DNA of 64,000 nucleotides from Amborella trichopoda (taxonomy: Eukaryota; Streptophyta; Magnoliopsida; Amborellales; Amborellaceae). The stretch is from assembly GCF_000471905.2 (NCBI RefSeq), contig NW_006497560.1, positions 1,330,780 to 1,394,779 of the forward strand, in the 5' to 3' direction. Shown here one piece after another: positions 46,100 to 58,097 of this stretch. The stretch's first letter is position 1, and each line of letters starts with the position of its first letter. Under the pieces are notes generated by a model, which worked only from the letters and a program-made list of their open reading frames with translations, made no database searches and had not been told where the DNA came from. Made by a program: the position numbers and the translations under genes.

Positions 46100-47202
46100 C
46101 ACTCAGCAACTATTCAAGTAAAGGTTGTAATATCTATTGCATGCATTTTTTTTTGTGGCTTATAATTTATGGATTTTCTACATATTTTATTTGCATAATA
46201 ATTATCATTGCAGTGCATAATTATTATATGCTTTGGTATTTTTTTTTCTTAACTAAGAAAATTTCATGATCTTGATTTTGTGAATTCCATGTTTGTGATT
46301 TATATTATGCCATATCTTTGTTGAAAACTATTAAATATCTTTGTAGACTCTCTCTATAGAGCTAAAACATATATTGATGAAAACTATTTTTATGCAAGAT
46401 TTGACTTAAAGTAGTTGTTGCCTTACTTTTTTAATTTTTTGTTGCCTCATAACAGTACAAACATAAACTGTTCGAGAAGATTTTTCTTTGAGGTTGCAGC
46501 TCATTAAGAGTCGGCAAACCTATTGATTTTATTAGCAAACAACTCTTTCTTGAACATAATTGAATTTTTTGAACTTTTAGGTAATATCTAATAATTTAAA
46601 ATGTAATTTAGGCTAGTCATGTCAGAACTGTCAAAACATGAAAAACTCCATGGAACTAATTTTTCTATGTGAAAAAGAAAAATTGGATTTATTCTCTTTC
46701 TAGATAGGGTAGATTATGTCCTAGATACAGAACCACCCGTTTTAGAGCCTAATCCCAAAGGTCAAGCCAGAAGGCGACTTGACAAATGGTTAGAAGATGA
46801 TAAAATAGATAGGATTACTATGTTAAGCTTTATGGAAGATGATTTAATTAGAGTCTTTGAGGAACACACCACAGCTCAAAGTATGATGGGTGCCCTATCT
46901 GAAAAGTATGGGACCACTTCTGAGACCTATGTGTAATTGTTGTTAGAAAAATATATTTCTTTCATAATGAAAGAAATAGATTCAGTGATCGAGCATGTTA
47001 ATATAATGACAGTGCTCGCAAAGGACCTTACTGCAGCTGAGAATCTAGTCCCCGACTGCATGACAGTGTCCATTGTCCTTAATAGTCTCCCTCCATCTTG
47101 GGAGTCTGTCGTAATTGCATTGAACCATTCTGCACAAGGGAGCAGTATGCATCTCAATATTGAAGATGAGAGAAGAATGACAAAGAAGTGAAATGAGCTC
47201 CA
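46100..47202 (+). mobile_element. Ty1/copia element, continuation (leader and gag)
   Basis: AT-rich leader (46105-46610) that resembles nothing in the gypsy elements, then copia gag. CACTC at 46100-46104 is the right partner of CACAC at 2303-2307. The copia sequence is cut again at 47202 by element C. The five bases before C are CTCCA, and their partner is outside the window. Confidence 0.75.
46619..47191 (+). pseudogene. copia gag (UBN2-type), nonsense-broken
   Basis: ATG at 46619 opens MSELSKHEKLHGTNFSM, followed by TGA (46670-46672) where copia gags usually have Trp. Then KIGFILFLDRVDYVLD, ARRRLDKWLEDDKID, MLSFMEDDLIRVFEEH, AQSMMGALSEKYGT, a TAA at 46934-46936, and VLAKDLTAAENLVPDC, IVLNSLPPSWESVV. 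This is the usual order of a Ty1/copia gag of the UBN2/gag-polypeptide type. About 190 codons remain, ending at TGA 47189-47191, just before the C insertion. The zinc knuckle and pol are not in the window. The lineage within copia is not assigned. Confidence 0.85.
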
Positions 47203-48119
47203 TGGTTAGGTGCCTCAATCTCGCCCTTCAGATCTGGATGGTCGGGGGCCACGCATCTCTGGTTTTGAGAGAACCCGAGACTTGAGATCGCTCTTTGGGG
47301 AGCCTTGCTAAAAAACAAGGGTTAGTGTACCAACCGATGAGAAATGAATTTAAGATGGGTTCGAGATTTAGTAGGGCTGGCTCACGTGGGTACCCTCATA
47401 GATCATGAAGAAAGCCCCCCAATCATAGAACTGGTTCGGAATCGCCTCCTTTGGTCTGTATTCTTCTGTTTCTGTAATCACGCACACATGGAAAATGTTA
47501 TAAGTGAACGTACATAGACGTGCACGTTCAAAAAGAAGAAGAGAAGAACGAGAGAATTATGATTGGGATAAGAAGAATTTTACCAGGCGGTGAGATTGAC
47601 ACAGTGACTAAACTAGTAGGTAATTGACCCGGTGTGGCAGTAAAACCGGCTCGATAACTTAGACTGGCTCAACAGAATTACTACTAGATGACAGTACCAA
47701 TACCGACTAGCTTGACACAATGGCTAGTCTGTTATGACAGTAAAGCGGGCACATTAACTCTGACTGGCACAACGATGTTACTGTTAGACGACAAGACTAC
47801 CATGGATTGTTAGTCTTAACCCCGCTTTGATCGAAAGAAAGAGTAAAAGAAAGAAAAGAGAATAGAAACAGAGAGAGAAGGGAAGAGAAGATCGCAAAGA
47901 GAAATAAGGAAGGAAAATAAAAGAAAGAGCGAGGTGAGAGAGAAATCAGTGAAAGAAGAAGAAGAGGAGAATAGAACGAAAGGGGGAGAGAGAAAGAAGA
48001 AGAGCACGAGAGGAGATAGAGAGAAAAGAAAGAAGAGAAGGAAAAGTAAAGAGAAAAAGTAAGAGAGAGGATGAAGAGCAAGGAAGACACATGCGGCAAT
48101 GAGATGGGGACAGAGAAAC

Positions 48120-48600
48120 TTAGACGTAGATGAGCTTCTGCCGTCTATGGGAGAAAGAAGAGCAGAAGGAGAACACATGCGGCGATAGGCTTCTGCTAGC
48201 TATGATAGAAGAAAGAGAAGAGAGAAAGAACATAGGCGGCGATAGGCTCCCGCCGTTTGTGATAAGAGAAAAGGAGAAAAAAAGCACAGGCGGCGATGTG
48301 TTTCTGCCGGCTGTGACAAAAGAGAGAGAAGAGAAAACACAGGCGGTGATAGGCTCCTGTCGTCTGTGACAGAAGAAAAAGGAGAGAAAGAATAGGCTAC
48401 GATATGCTTCTGTCAGTTGTGGTAGAAGAGAAGAAAGAGAGAAAAAAAAGCATAAACGGTGATATGCTTCCGTCGGCTGTGACAGAAGAAAAAGAAGAGA
48501 GAACACAGGCAGTGATATGCTTCCACTGGCTGTGATAGCAGAGAAGAAAGAGAAAGAAAACACAAGCGGCGATATGCTTCTGCCGGCTGTGATAGAAGAG
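48120..48600. repeat. nine-copy tandem array in C 3' LTR, unit 51-60 bp
   Basis: On the + strand the phrase GGCGATAGGCTTCTGCCGGC (with variants) recurs near 48127, 48180, 48237, 48291, 48342, 48397, 48457, 48511 and 48566, separated by GA-rich spacers. The long Ser/Phe/Leu-rich minus-strand ORF here is produced by the repeat and is not a gene. Confidence 0.9.
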
Positions 48601-49123
48601 AAAAGGGAATTTACAGAGGCTTGGCCTAACTCATTATTCATGTCTCAGAAGCAAGAAGACGTCGCACCAGATGATAGGTCCGCCGTGCATGAATGGAGAA
48701 AAGGGAGAAGTGCAGGGAAAGAGAAGTGATAAATTAGAGGATGAAGAGAGATAATGATAGAGATGAGGGAAGGAGAGAGAGAGAGAGAAAAGGATAGAGA
48801 TAAAAAGAGAGAAGAAAGAAGAGAGAGAAATAGATAAAGATGAGAGAGAAAAGAGGAGAGAGAAAGAGAGATAGAGATGATTGAGAAAAGAAGAGAGAGA
48901 AAGAAAGGAAGAAAGAGAAAGAAAAGAAGAGAGAGAAAGAGATAAATGAGAGAGAAAAGAGGAGGAAGAAAGAGATGAGAGAGAAAATAGGAATAGAGAG
49001 AAAGTTACCTTACTGAGAGATACTGGCCATTTTCTTCTCTCTCCTCTATCACTCTTTCCAAGATGCACCCACCAACTTAGGCAAGAATTGAAATCTTTAT
49101 TGAATGATTAGGTTTAGCATGTT

Positions 49124-49131
49124 TATTTATA
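49124..49131 (-). promoter_or_regulatory. TATA box in C 3' LTR
   Basis: TATAAATA on the minus strand, positionally equivalent to 3595 and 44374 in the X LTRs. Confidence 0.6.
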
Positions 49132-50714
49132 ATTGGACTCAAACATGGGTGGATGCCCAATTGATGATATTTACAATTTAATTGAATTAAAATAAATTCT
49201 AAAATTAGATGCAAAAGGACTGTTTTGCCCCAGCCCAACAATATGTGAAATTTCAGAACAGTCCCTGCTGCTCCCGAGAACTTGTGTGATCTTCCGTGGG
49301 TGATCCAGGGTTGCTCTGGTGCCCGTTTGATCAAAAGATAATTGTTTTCTTGAAGAGCTCAGCATGACAATCGATTTGATATCAACTTCGAGCCGTGAAT
49401 CGTGTTTTTAAGCCACGATCATGCGACTCAAAATTTGGATGAATCATACAAACTTCGGATCGATAGTGTACTCATTCCTTGATGTTTTTCTTTGATTTCT
49501 TTACTGAATCACACTAAGAATGGCATCACAATCGCGTGGCAACAAACGCAGCTCTATTTCATGTCTGGACGAAGATTTAGTCGTCTTGATTTTTTGGCTA
49601 GAATTTGAAAATCTGGCGACTGAAATTTACAGCATCTTCGATGCCTCCTTGTGTGAAATCCAACCGTTCATCGTCGAGGTTCGGACCAGAGATAACCTCG
49701 ACTCTTACACATATAATGCAATTGGTGTGCTGCTACTGAATTTTCTGCAACTGCCTTCACGAATCATCAACTTCTCTTTAGTTTTTCTCCTTGCTCAGGT
49801 ATTGTCACGGGTCATGCCACATATCAAAATGCTCATCTTGATGAGACGAACATGCTCACTAAATTTGAGAGTGGTCCGACTTAAGAAGAACGAGATATAG
49901 GCCTTTAAAGTTACTGCTTGGGACTGTACACATCGGCCTCCTTTAATAGAGATTGGTGTTGGGAGGTCGCAAGGGAATAGCGTGCGGCCTACTCCTTTTT
50001 GGTCTTTTACCTATAACTCTGTCTTGGAATGCCCATTTAAGCCAAAACTTGATCCATAGGGGTTTTTGACCGTGTCAAATCTAATGGCAGTGGTCCCACC
50101 ATTGTTTGACGTACTAAGAATATAGTTCTAATTATGCGGTTCGTTTCAGGGTGCTAGAGGCTAAATTTTCTGAAACCTGCTTTCATGTCTGTGATACCTT
50201 AGACATATTAGATTGAGACAAAACTTGACAAGTGCCTTTTTGGAGTGCTTAGAAAGATTCTGACCCATTCTGAGGAAATTATGAGATTGTCAAGAATTTC
50301 ACTGTATGTTGAGGCTTTATTGACCTGCTTCCTCTTTATTCAGCGTCAGGGACCAAGGTGTTGAAAAATGTCTTCAAACAGCTTGCCCTGTCGAATGTTG
50401 TTCTTCGAGAGAAGTAAGACTAACAACTTTTGGAAATTTCCTTCGGCATTATTAATTTTTTCTTCCTAACCACAAGACCACGTGAACGCTACGGAGGTTC
50501 ACACAATGCAGTAACTAGGATGCTCAGACATTTGGATGCAATGTATAGTTCCAACAGTGGAGGCTTTAGGGGGAGAAGAGACTTTTTGAGGGATCTTATC
50601 AAAGTTCTCGGCCTCAAGGAACAAATTGTTATTTTGAAGCTGAGGATTTTGTATGGATCTTGTTAGTCAGAATCAAGCCTGTCTGGTAGTCGAGTGCCGC
50701 GTCAAAAGGCATTT

Positions 50715-51145
50715 TCTCCATTTGGTCTGGGTTTCTTTTTGGATAGACAGCAAAAGAGCCTTTGATCAGTGTTCGTCAGTGCTGTGCACTACCTATTCCT
50801 TGGCGGTCAGGGTACCTCAATTTATCGAGGTGACCCGCTTTAGGTATAACCCCTACCCACTATTAGAAACTTCGCGTAATAGGTCCAAAGTCATGGCTGA
50901 CTTAGCTTTCTTGGGGTGTCTTTGGTTTGTCAGAATGACTTCCTTGTTCGTTTATTCTGGATGTTTTGTTGAAGAGCCTTTTGTCGATGTTCGTTTACGT
51001 CGTGCACCAGATATTCCTTGGCGGGTAGGGTACCTCAGTTTATCGATGTGACCGGCTTTCGGTATAACCCCTACCCACAGTTAGCAGTTTCACGTAACAA
51101 GTTCAAGGTCATGGCTGACTTACCCTTCTTAGGGCATCTTTGGCA
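50715..51145 (-). repeat. 218-bp tandem duplication in C 3' UTR
   Basis: On the + strand GGTACCTCAATTTATCGAGG (50811) recurs as GGTACCTCAGTTTATCGATG (51029), 218 bp apart. Flanking similarity includes TATAACCCCTACCCAC and GTCATGGCTGACTTA. Confidence 0.85.
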
Positions 51146-51749
51146 TCTTTGGAGTGTGTTTAGTGGCCTTTTGGGATTGATGCTCGTCTTCATGAGACTT
51201 GTCTTGTTTTCTTGACAAGTTTTTTCCTTCGAGTCCTTGTTGCGAATGGACTTAGGTTGTCAAAATATTTTCCTTAAAGCTCGTATTTTTGGATCCTGGT
51301 ATTATGACACCGGGGATTTTTCTTTTGAATGCGGGCTGAAGCCACCTGTAGAGGCAAGTGCTACATCAACTTGTTTATTGGTCCAAGCGCCCTTTGAGGG
51401 TTTTCACTTGAACTTGGGAAGCGGCATCCTAGAGACGGTTTTCACCAACTTCCTTTCATTTGGGGCTCTTTTACCCATGACCTTCGGCCATGTCCACCCT
51501 TATTATTCCATTTTTACTCACGATGCCCTTTCGGGTTTTCACTGTGCTTGGGTTTTTATTCTTACAAAAATTTCTTACTCATGGTTTCGTGACCATGCTC
51601 ATCCGTCATTTTTACTCATGGTGTTCCCTTATCGAGGTGTACACCATGCCCGTTATTATTATATATTTTTTTTCTCTCTTTTTTTTTTTGTGAAGGCGTG
51701 TTTAGGGTCATGCCTTTGGGACCTGCACAAAATAGTTTAATGTCATGTG

Positions 51750-52370
51750 GACAGGACGTGCACTACAGTTTAAGGTCATACAACTGGACCATAATGGAGA
51801 TGGAGGTGAATAAAAGACTGTAGAGGCCATAGAGAGAGTATGGTGGTGGTTTGACTCACTTTAGGGATATGGCACGAGGCTACCTATGAAAAGTGAATGA
51901 TGTATGTGTGAAAGGTGAAAAGTGGTGACCCACTAGCTGTAAGTGAGGATGGGTGGAAGGATGGTTCATCGTTATATGAGCACGGGTAAGACTCACTAGG
52001 GAATGATGAACGATGATGAAATGAATGGACTCACTAGGGAGATAATGAAGGTGATGCGCGCACACAAACGGATTAGCTAGGGAAGATGTGCGTGAAAATG
52101 CACATAACAGGCATGTGTGTGTATTTGGGGGTGAATTTAAGATCATGCCTTTGGGACCTGTGCAAAGCAGTTTAATATCATGCGGTCAGGATGTGCACTA
52201 TGGTTTAAGGTCATATAGCTTGGACCATGGTTATGCAGTTTTAGAGCCATGTAACTAGGACTATGCAGTTTAAGGTCGTGCAACTAGGCCTTCGTTACAG
52301 TTTAAGGTCATATAGTTTGGATGATGGCTGTACAGTTTAGGGTCATTCAGCACGAACCATGGTATGGGTC
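51750..52370 (-). repeat. 3' UTR minisatellite in C (degenerate)
   Basis: Reverse-complement units of the TGACCTTAAACTG family (CAGTTTAAGGTCATATAGCT on +). The units lie in two clusters (about 51760-51800 and 52140-52360) separated by non-repetitive 3' UTR sequence. Confidence 0.8.
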
Positions 52371-52784
52371 ACCACGTAGGTGAAGCTGAATGGGGAATAG
52401 GTCTGTGGATAACTACCTGACTCCCTAAGGATAAAATGATTAAGGCTAGTAGGGGTCTAGATGGAGAGGCAGACTTCATTTGGAAAAAAAAATGGTACTC
52501 AATAGAGAACAAATTCATTGAGGTGACCCGACTCCTTGAGGATAGGATAGCTAGGTGTGAAGCAGACCCACTAGGGGTTACAGTGATAAGAATGACACTG
52601 ACTCCTTTGAGGACAAGGGATTATAACTCGGGTATGACTCCTATTGGGGATGACGAGTCATGACCTGAGTGGAACGACTTGGGTACAACTTCACTAGGGA
52701 TACTAGGTCCGGATCAAGTTGTAACTCCGTTGGGGATAACAGTAGTAGGACACGCATGGATTTAGCATGGGGCGTGTGGCAATG

Positions 52785-53100
52785 AACTACTGAGAACATA
52801 GCTGGCGATAGACACAGCCAACATTATTTCTTGGACACAGCTGGCGATGGGTTGTTGAAAACACAGCCGGCATTGAGCACAACCAAAATTAATTCTTGAA
52901 TACTTAGCCGGCGCTGAGCCTTTGAAAACGCAGCTGGCGCTGAGAACGGCCAACACTGGTTCTTAAACACTCAGCCAACACTGGGTTGTTGAAAACGCAG
53001 CTGAAGCTGAGAATGGCCAACATTATTTCTTGAGCACTCAGCCGGCCCTGGTTCGAGAATGCAACCGATGCTGAGTTGAGAACACCACTGGCACTAGGTC
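52785..53100. repeat. GCCGGC-rich repeats in C 3' UTR
   Basis: Recurring CAGCTGGCGATG, CAGCCGGCATTG, TAGCCGGCGCTG and CAGCTGGCGCTG, spaced about 30-60 bp and linked by TTGAAAACAC or TTCTTGAACAC. A second, shorter cluster lies at 53840-54000. The words resemble those in the Z and W LTRs. Confidence 0.75.
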
Positions 53101-54672
53101 TGGGTTAGTGTTCGGGCTTCAACCAGAGCCCGACCCAGTCTTGGTTTCTGTTGCATAGGATTTCACGAACGGCAGTAAAACTTCATTCTAGCCTCGGGTC
53201 TAAACCCGACCCAGTCCTGCCCATTGTTGTTTGGTCTTCTAGGACGCAGCTGCCATTCTTGATTTGTAAGGGATATTTGAGGGTAGTTTCACATATATAA
53301 AGGGATAAACCCCCATTTTTAACAGTGAGAAGGAAGGATTTTCCAGCGAGAGCTCGGGTGAGCACACAGGGTGTTTCGGTAAGACTGGCAAGCAGGAAAG
53401 ACTACGCTCTTGTGAAGTCGCAGGGGTTTGCAGCGAGAAGAGGGAGTTCACTAGGGAAACAGGGAACTCCGACTGTGGTTTTGAGGGTTCTGAAGAAGGG
53501 AAGAAGGGAGTGAAAACTGCAGCAGAGGGCTGCGTAGAGATTTATGCTGGTTTTTTACAATTTTATGACGGGTGAAAGTGGTTTCCCGGTGACTTGAAGA
53601 AAGGCTGCAAAGGGTTTCTGGCAATGGAAGGGAGTTTCCGGTGGGAACCTGAAGGGCGCAGGGAAACAGACCATCACTGGTGGTGACAGTTAAGGGGAAG
53701 ATGAACGACCATCATTTAAAAGTGTGGAATCATTGAGGAGGAAAAGCGTCTTAGGCCGGAAAATGTGGAGTCTTGGGAACCGAGGAGAAGCGAAAAACAT
53801 AGAGTCACCAGGAGGTGGATAGTCACAACAAGAGCAACGTTGACTTAGGATATGAAGCTAGCGCTGGGCATTAAAAGAAAAGTCGGCACTGACCTTTTAG
53901 AAACATAGTCGGCACTAATCCTCAAGAATGACAGCCGGCACTGAGAGTTAACGGCACATCCGACACTAGCCTTTGGAAGACACAACCGGCACTGGCCTCA
54001 CACGATGCTTATCGGTGTATGGTCAGCATCATGATGCGCACAATGTTGCTCACGTGCGGCAGTGAGTTGCATGTGGAGATTGTTGCATATGGTAATGAGT
54101 CATGTGAGGTGATGTTCACGCACGATGCAGACTAGGGTAGGTAAGGGGTGGTGACTAATGATAAGGCCTAGCTTATGATGTCTGTTGGAAGCCGAGTCCT
54201 CAAGCACAACAGTGAAGTCCTTGTTTTCCTGTGGAAGGGCATTCACTGTGAACAGGGCATGCTCTCCATCGTAGGCCAGTTCCTTGCCAGAGAAGCCTAC
54301 TTTGTATGTTTGATGCACTTGTCAAATGAATTGAAGCTAACTCGAAAATGGTTGGCTTCCTCTTTTGGCTTGTGACCATCCTCTTTGAGAACGCCTTTCA
54401 GATGAGTCGAAGCTGACACTCCAGTGGTTTTGCTTCTTCTACATGAGGAGGGGATTTCTTTTTGGCCTGTAACCGTCCTCTTATCTTCAGATGCAAGAGA
54501 AACACCGAAGGTGTCAACTGTTCTCTTTTCCACATATGCAAGAGATTTGTAACTTCCTTAATAATGGGATTTTGACAATAACTTGTAACTCCTTTTAATG
54601 TAATAAAAAGAGTTAAGCTTTGTTTGGACTTTCTTGCTTGCTTTGCATTGAGTCACTTTTCTTGAGTATGCA

Positions 54673-55720
54673 TCATGGGTAGTATTTCTTAAGGTATCCC
54701 CCATTGATAGGGGGCATTGCCTCCTCTCTATCAGAATGTGCTAGTATGTAAGCTCCATTTGGTGAGACCTTTTTTACTATAAAGGGAGCTTCCCACTTGG
54801 GTTCAAACTTCCTTTTACGCTGCCCATGCATAACAATCGGCCTCTTGACAGCTAGAATTATATCCCCATGGGCAAATGAGTGGACTTTGACTGACTTGTC
54901 AAAGGCCCTCTTCATTCTCCCCTGGTTGAGTTCAAGGTTCTCCTGAGCCTCCAACCTCTTTTCATTGAGTGCATCCAATTCTTGATACTGAAGACTCTCT
55001 CATCTTCAGTTAGTCCTTGATGTATAGCGACGCGTAACAAAGGGATTTGAATTTCAATGGGTAAAACTGCTTCGCCCCCACATATTAGAGAATAAGGAGT
55101 GGAATCAGTAGTATTTCGTATGGTAGTGCGATAGGCCCACAAGGCTTTAGGGAGTTTCTCATGCCAGTTCTTCTTCGTCTTTGATAATGATTTCCTTAAA
55201 ACGTTGCATAGGGTTTTATTGAACGCTTTAGCTAATCCGTTGGCTCGAGGGTAGTACATAGTTGAGTACCTCAACTCGAAACCGAACTGGTTAACAAGGC
55301 GATCAATGTGATGACTTCTGAACTGAGGGCCATTATCCGATATAATCCGCTTAAGAACTCCCAACTGATATATGATGTGATGTCGCACGAAATTAGCTAC
55401 TGTGGTCCAATGCTTAAGGGGGACTACTTCAGCCCACTTGGAGAAGTAATCTAGTGCAACTAGAATAAGGACATGACACATTGCCGAAGGAGGGTCAATA
55501 GACCTTACAATGTCCATCCCCGAGTGTGACAAGAGACATGATGCCACTGCAGGGTGTAAGGGCTCTAGAGGCTGGTGAACAAGGCTCGAATGGATTTGGC
55601 ACACCTAACACTTCCTAGCATAGTTTAAGGAATTCACAATCATCGTAGGCCAATAATACCCCAATCTGCGTATTCGTTCATAGAGCTTGAGGCTGGGCTG
55701 CTGCAATCCACAAATGTCTG
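54673..55720 (-). pseudogene. Element C integrase, catalytic Glu replaced by Lys
   Basis: On the minus strand: zinc-binding remnant (ERIRRLGYYWPTM, ARKC*VCQIH, about 55700-55590), then the catalytic core (MDIVRSIDPPSAMCH, DYFSKWAEVVPLKH). The second Asp is in ISDNGPQF (55335-55337). At the Glu position, 36 codons on, the text is NGLAKAFNKTL (AAA at 55227-55229), where X has NGLAEAFNKTL. The C-terminal part is intact (NEKRLEAQENLELNQGRM, EAPFIVKKV). The core is open for 230 codons, and a frame change near 54975 joins it to the C-terminus. The zinc finger has a stop at its first Cys pair and has lost one His. Loss of the DDE Glu alone would abolish strand transfer. Confidence 0.88.
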
Positions 55721-56223
55721 AGTGTACCTCTTCTAGGACTTTATTTGCTTCTTGTGCGTCCACACATCTAAGAAGAATGTCATCAAATGACCGTCCGAAG
55801 AGAGTTCCTTCTTCAAGGAGGGTATACTTGGTAACACGCTGTTGTGCTCGGCACGGCCCTCTGGAAGTCTACTATGTCTTTGAAAATTAGTGATGGGCTC
55901 TCTCCAATCTTCTACCTGTTCAATTTTCGAGCATATTGGATCAAAGAACTCTGGTTCCTGGCTTTGAACCTTAGCTCCCTGACTCCTTGTCATTTCGTGT
56001 TCCGTCTTAATAACTTCTTTAGCTAATAGAAGTGCACCGAATGGATAGGGAGGGCACTCAGGGAAGAGATTTCTCTCATCATCCGCGTCTACCTCGGTTC
56101 TTAGTTCAATGTGTCTCCACTTTGCCAGCCAGTTAAGCGTGGGTCCTGATGAGGATAATTGAATTGTAGCCCCGAGTTTTGCAAGTGCATCAGCCTACGA
56201 ATTTAGCCTCCTGGGGATGTGAC
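55721..56223 (-). pseudogene. Element C RNase H to integrase linker (broken)
   Basis: Between archaeal-type RNase H and the integrase zinc finger. Frames change often. The text (for example EFFDPICSKIEQVEDWREPI and LPSIPSLKKELSSDGHL) fits the linker usually found here in Tat-type pol. No independent domain is recognised. Confidence 0.5.
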
Positions 56224-56640
56224 TCAAGGATACATCCTCAAACTGGGCCATACATGATTTTGCAGTATCATTATAAGGCTTGAGGGTGCTTTTCTCACCT
56301 CATAGATCCCTTTGAGCTGTCGCATAACCAACTTAGAGTCGCCATAGATCTTGAGCTGCTCCAAGTCTAGATGAAAGGCTATCTCCAATCCAATTATAAG
56401 GGCGTGATATTCTGCTTCATTATTGGAACTGGCCTTGGTGAGAGAGAAAGAAAGTGGTAGTACTCCTCCTTTCGGAGTCAGGAATACCACCCCAGTGCCT
56501 CCTCTATCAGATTGGAAGTCTCTGTCGAAGTACATTTCCAATGTGTAAGCAAACTCTGCACATAATACTTCTTCATTAGGGAGGTCACTTGATAAAGGAG
56601 ATTCTGTCGATATGGGGTGTGCTGCAAGAACATTAGCCAA
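56224..56640 (-). pseudogene. Element C archaeal-type RNase H (aRNH)
   Basis: Minus-strand ORF of 176 codons (56754-56224) whose C-terminal part is the second RNase H domain diagnostic of Tat elements: MYFDRDFQSDRGGTGVVF (first Asp), NNEAEYHALIIGLEIA (Glu) and IYGDSKLVMRQLKGIYEV (second Asp). The catalytic carboxylates are present in order. The usual GA after YFD is replaced, and the end of the domain runs into a stop at 56224. The N-terminal part of the ORF is the tail of the first RNase H. The domain would remove element RNA from RNA:DNA hybrids. Confidence 0.87.
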
Positions 56641-57091
56641 GGCTTGGCCCTTGATGGCTTTTTGGGGGACATATGTGATGTCAAATTCCATCAGCAATAA
56701 TGCCCACTTAGCAAGACGTCCTGACAGGCATGGGCTTGTCATGAGAAACTTCACAGGAACTTCTTTGATATAAGTTTCACTTCATGATCGAGCAAGTAGT
56801 GGAGGAGCTTTTGTACTACGAAGATTAGGGCCAAGCACATCTTTTCTATAGGGGAATAATTCTTCTCAGCCCCTTGCATCTTGTGGCTAAGATACTACCA
56901 TGCGGTCTTTTTTCCTTCATCATTGTTCTGCGCCAATAATGCCCCAAGTGACTCGTCTAGAGAGGTCACGTATAGGATGAGCGGTCTTCCCAATATCGGT
57001 GTAGAGAGTACTGGAGGATTGAGTAAATAATGCTTGATGTCATCAAGGGCCGCCTGACATGCTTCATCCCAACTGAATGGGGTATCTTTCT
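56641..57091 (-). pseudogene. Element C RNase H1 domain (frameshifted)
   Basis: Minus strand, in changing frames: LYVTSLDESLGALLAQN, KMQGAEKNYSPIEKMCLALI, KLLHYLLDHEVKLI, SGRLAKWALLLMEFDITYVP and KAIKGQALANVLAAHP. This is the usual order of the gypsy RNase H1 and the tether to aRNH. At least two frame changes and stops. Confidence 0.78.
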
Positions 57092-57505
57092 TTAACAGGT
57101 GCGTAAAGGGTTTACCGCGACCTGAGAGGTTTGAGATGAACCTGCGGATGTATGCCAGCTACCCTTGAAGAGAGCGCAGTTCTCGCAGTGTAGTTGGATT
57201 GCCTTGATCTTGATTGGCTCAACTTCAAGCCCTCGGTGTCTAACAATGAACCCTAAGAACTTTCCTGAACGCATGCCAAAAGCGAATTTCAGGGGGTTCT
57301 TTTTGCGCTGATGCCTGCTTAATCGCTAGAATACCTTTTCAAGTTCTCTCTTATGAAAATCTTTCTCTTTGGATTTCACCCCTAAGTCATCTACATAACA
57401 TTCCACCTCTTTGTACATCATGTCTTCGAAGATGGTCGTCATTGCTTTCTGACCAGCATTCTTCAATCCAAAGGGCATCATCGTGTAATAGAAGACCCCT
57501 CTGTG
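57092..57505 (-). pseudogene. Element C reverse transcriptase, C-terminal half
   Basis: Minus strand from about 57505: GVFYYTMMPFGLKNAG, TIFEDMMYKEVECYVDDLGV (YVDD at 57397-57386) and SGKFLGFIVRHRGLEVEPIK. The preceding text is linker (ELEEINLGDD), fused directly to VFYYT. A deletion has therefore removed the fingers and the first catalytic Asp. Frames change near 57300 and after RHRGLEV. Confidence 0.85.
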
Positions 57506-58097
57506 TCATCCCCTAGATTTATCTCCTCAAGTTCATTTGTTGTGGCTTGACCTCTTTCTTCCCATTCTTCTGGGGCTTCTAGCAACTCTTCATCATTATC
57601 CTCAGAGGTCTTCTCGCTAACCTCAAGTGTAGAGACCGACAATCCTTACATCTCTGCTTCTAAGAGGGCTCCAGGGTAGGTCATTAATTTTGCACCTTTG
57701 TCGAACTCAGGAACAGAAGGTTCAACCTCAAACATGCACAACATATCAGGCTGTAAGAGTTTGATTTGGAGGTCACAGGGAGGTTGAGATCTAGTGGTTG
57801 TGGGGCCAGAAGCACCTTCATAAGAATCATTCAATTTTTTATAAGTATCTGCAATGTTTGTACCTCACTGACTGATACTTCATAGACTTGTACCATGTGG
57901 CAAGCTTCGTGAGAATAGAAGCTCTGCCCTCTTGATTCTCTCAGTCTCTGCTCAAAGTCGGGCTTAGGAGGTCATTGGGGTTTCTTTGGCTTTGACTTCA
58001 TGTTCTTCTTAATGGAGGAAGATGGTTGTGTCTTAGCTCAAGCGGCTAGGGTGTCAGCAACTGTTTAGAATCCTACTGCCTGGGCAAGTGTCTTTTT
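57506..58097 (-). pseudogene. Element C gag-pol linker, no protease
   Basis: Minus strand: EACHMVQVYEVSVSEVQ (about 57900), MFEVEPSVPEFDKGA, ALLEAEM (57646), EAPEEWEERGQATTNELEE. It parallels X (EACHMILVHEAS, MFEVDPFII, ALLEAEM, EAPEEWEEGGQAT). As in X, the protease core found in Y is missing. Confidence 0.72.

Larger units (their letters stand above)
47203..50380 (-). repeat. Element C 3' LTR (3178 bp)
   Basis: On the minus strand it starts TGTTTGAAGACATTTTTCAA (50380) and ends GGCACCTAACCA (47203). TATAAATA at 49131-49124. It contains an expanded repeat block and a long purine-rich (GA) stretch (about 48720-49010, + strand) not seen at this size in the other LTRs. Confidence 0.88.
50381..54672 (-). 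other. Element C 3' UTR
   Basis: Non-coding. In element order (minus strand): a segment shared with X after integrase (about 54290-54150), GCCGGC-rich repeats (about 54000-53840), a conserved block with TTTATATATG near 53290, a second GCCGGC-rich stretch (53100-52790), the minisatellite, and a 218-bp duplication nearer the LTR. It ends with GACAGGGCAAGC before the LTR. Confidence 0.75.

Noticed and set aside
48120..48641. 173-codon Ser/Phe/Leu-rich minus-strand ORF
   Set aside because: Produced by the nine-copy tandem repeat with GA-rich spacers inside an LTR. No domain and no conservation in the sister LTRs.
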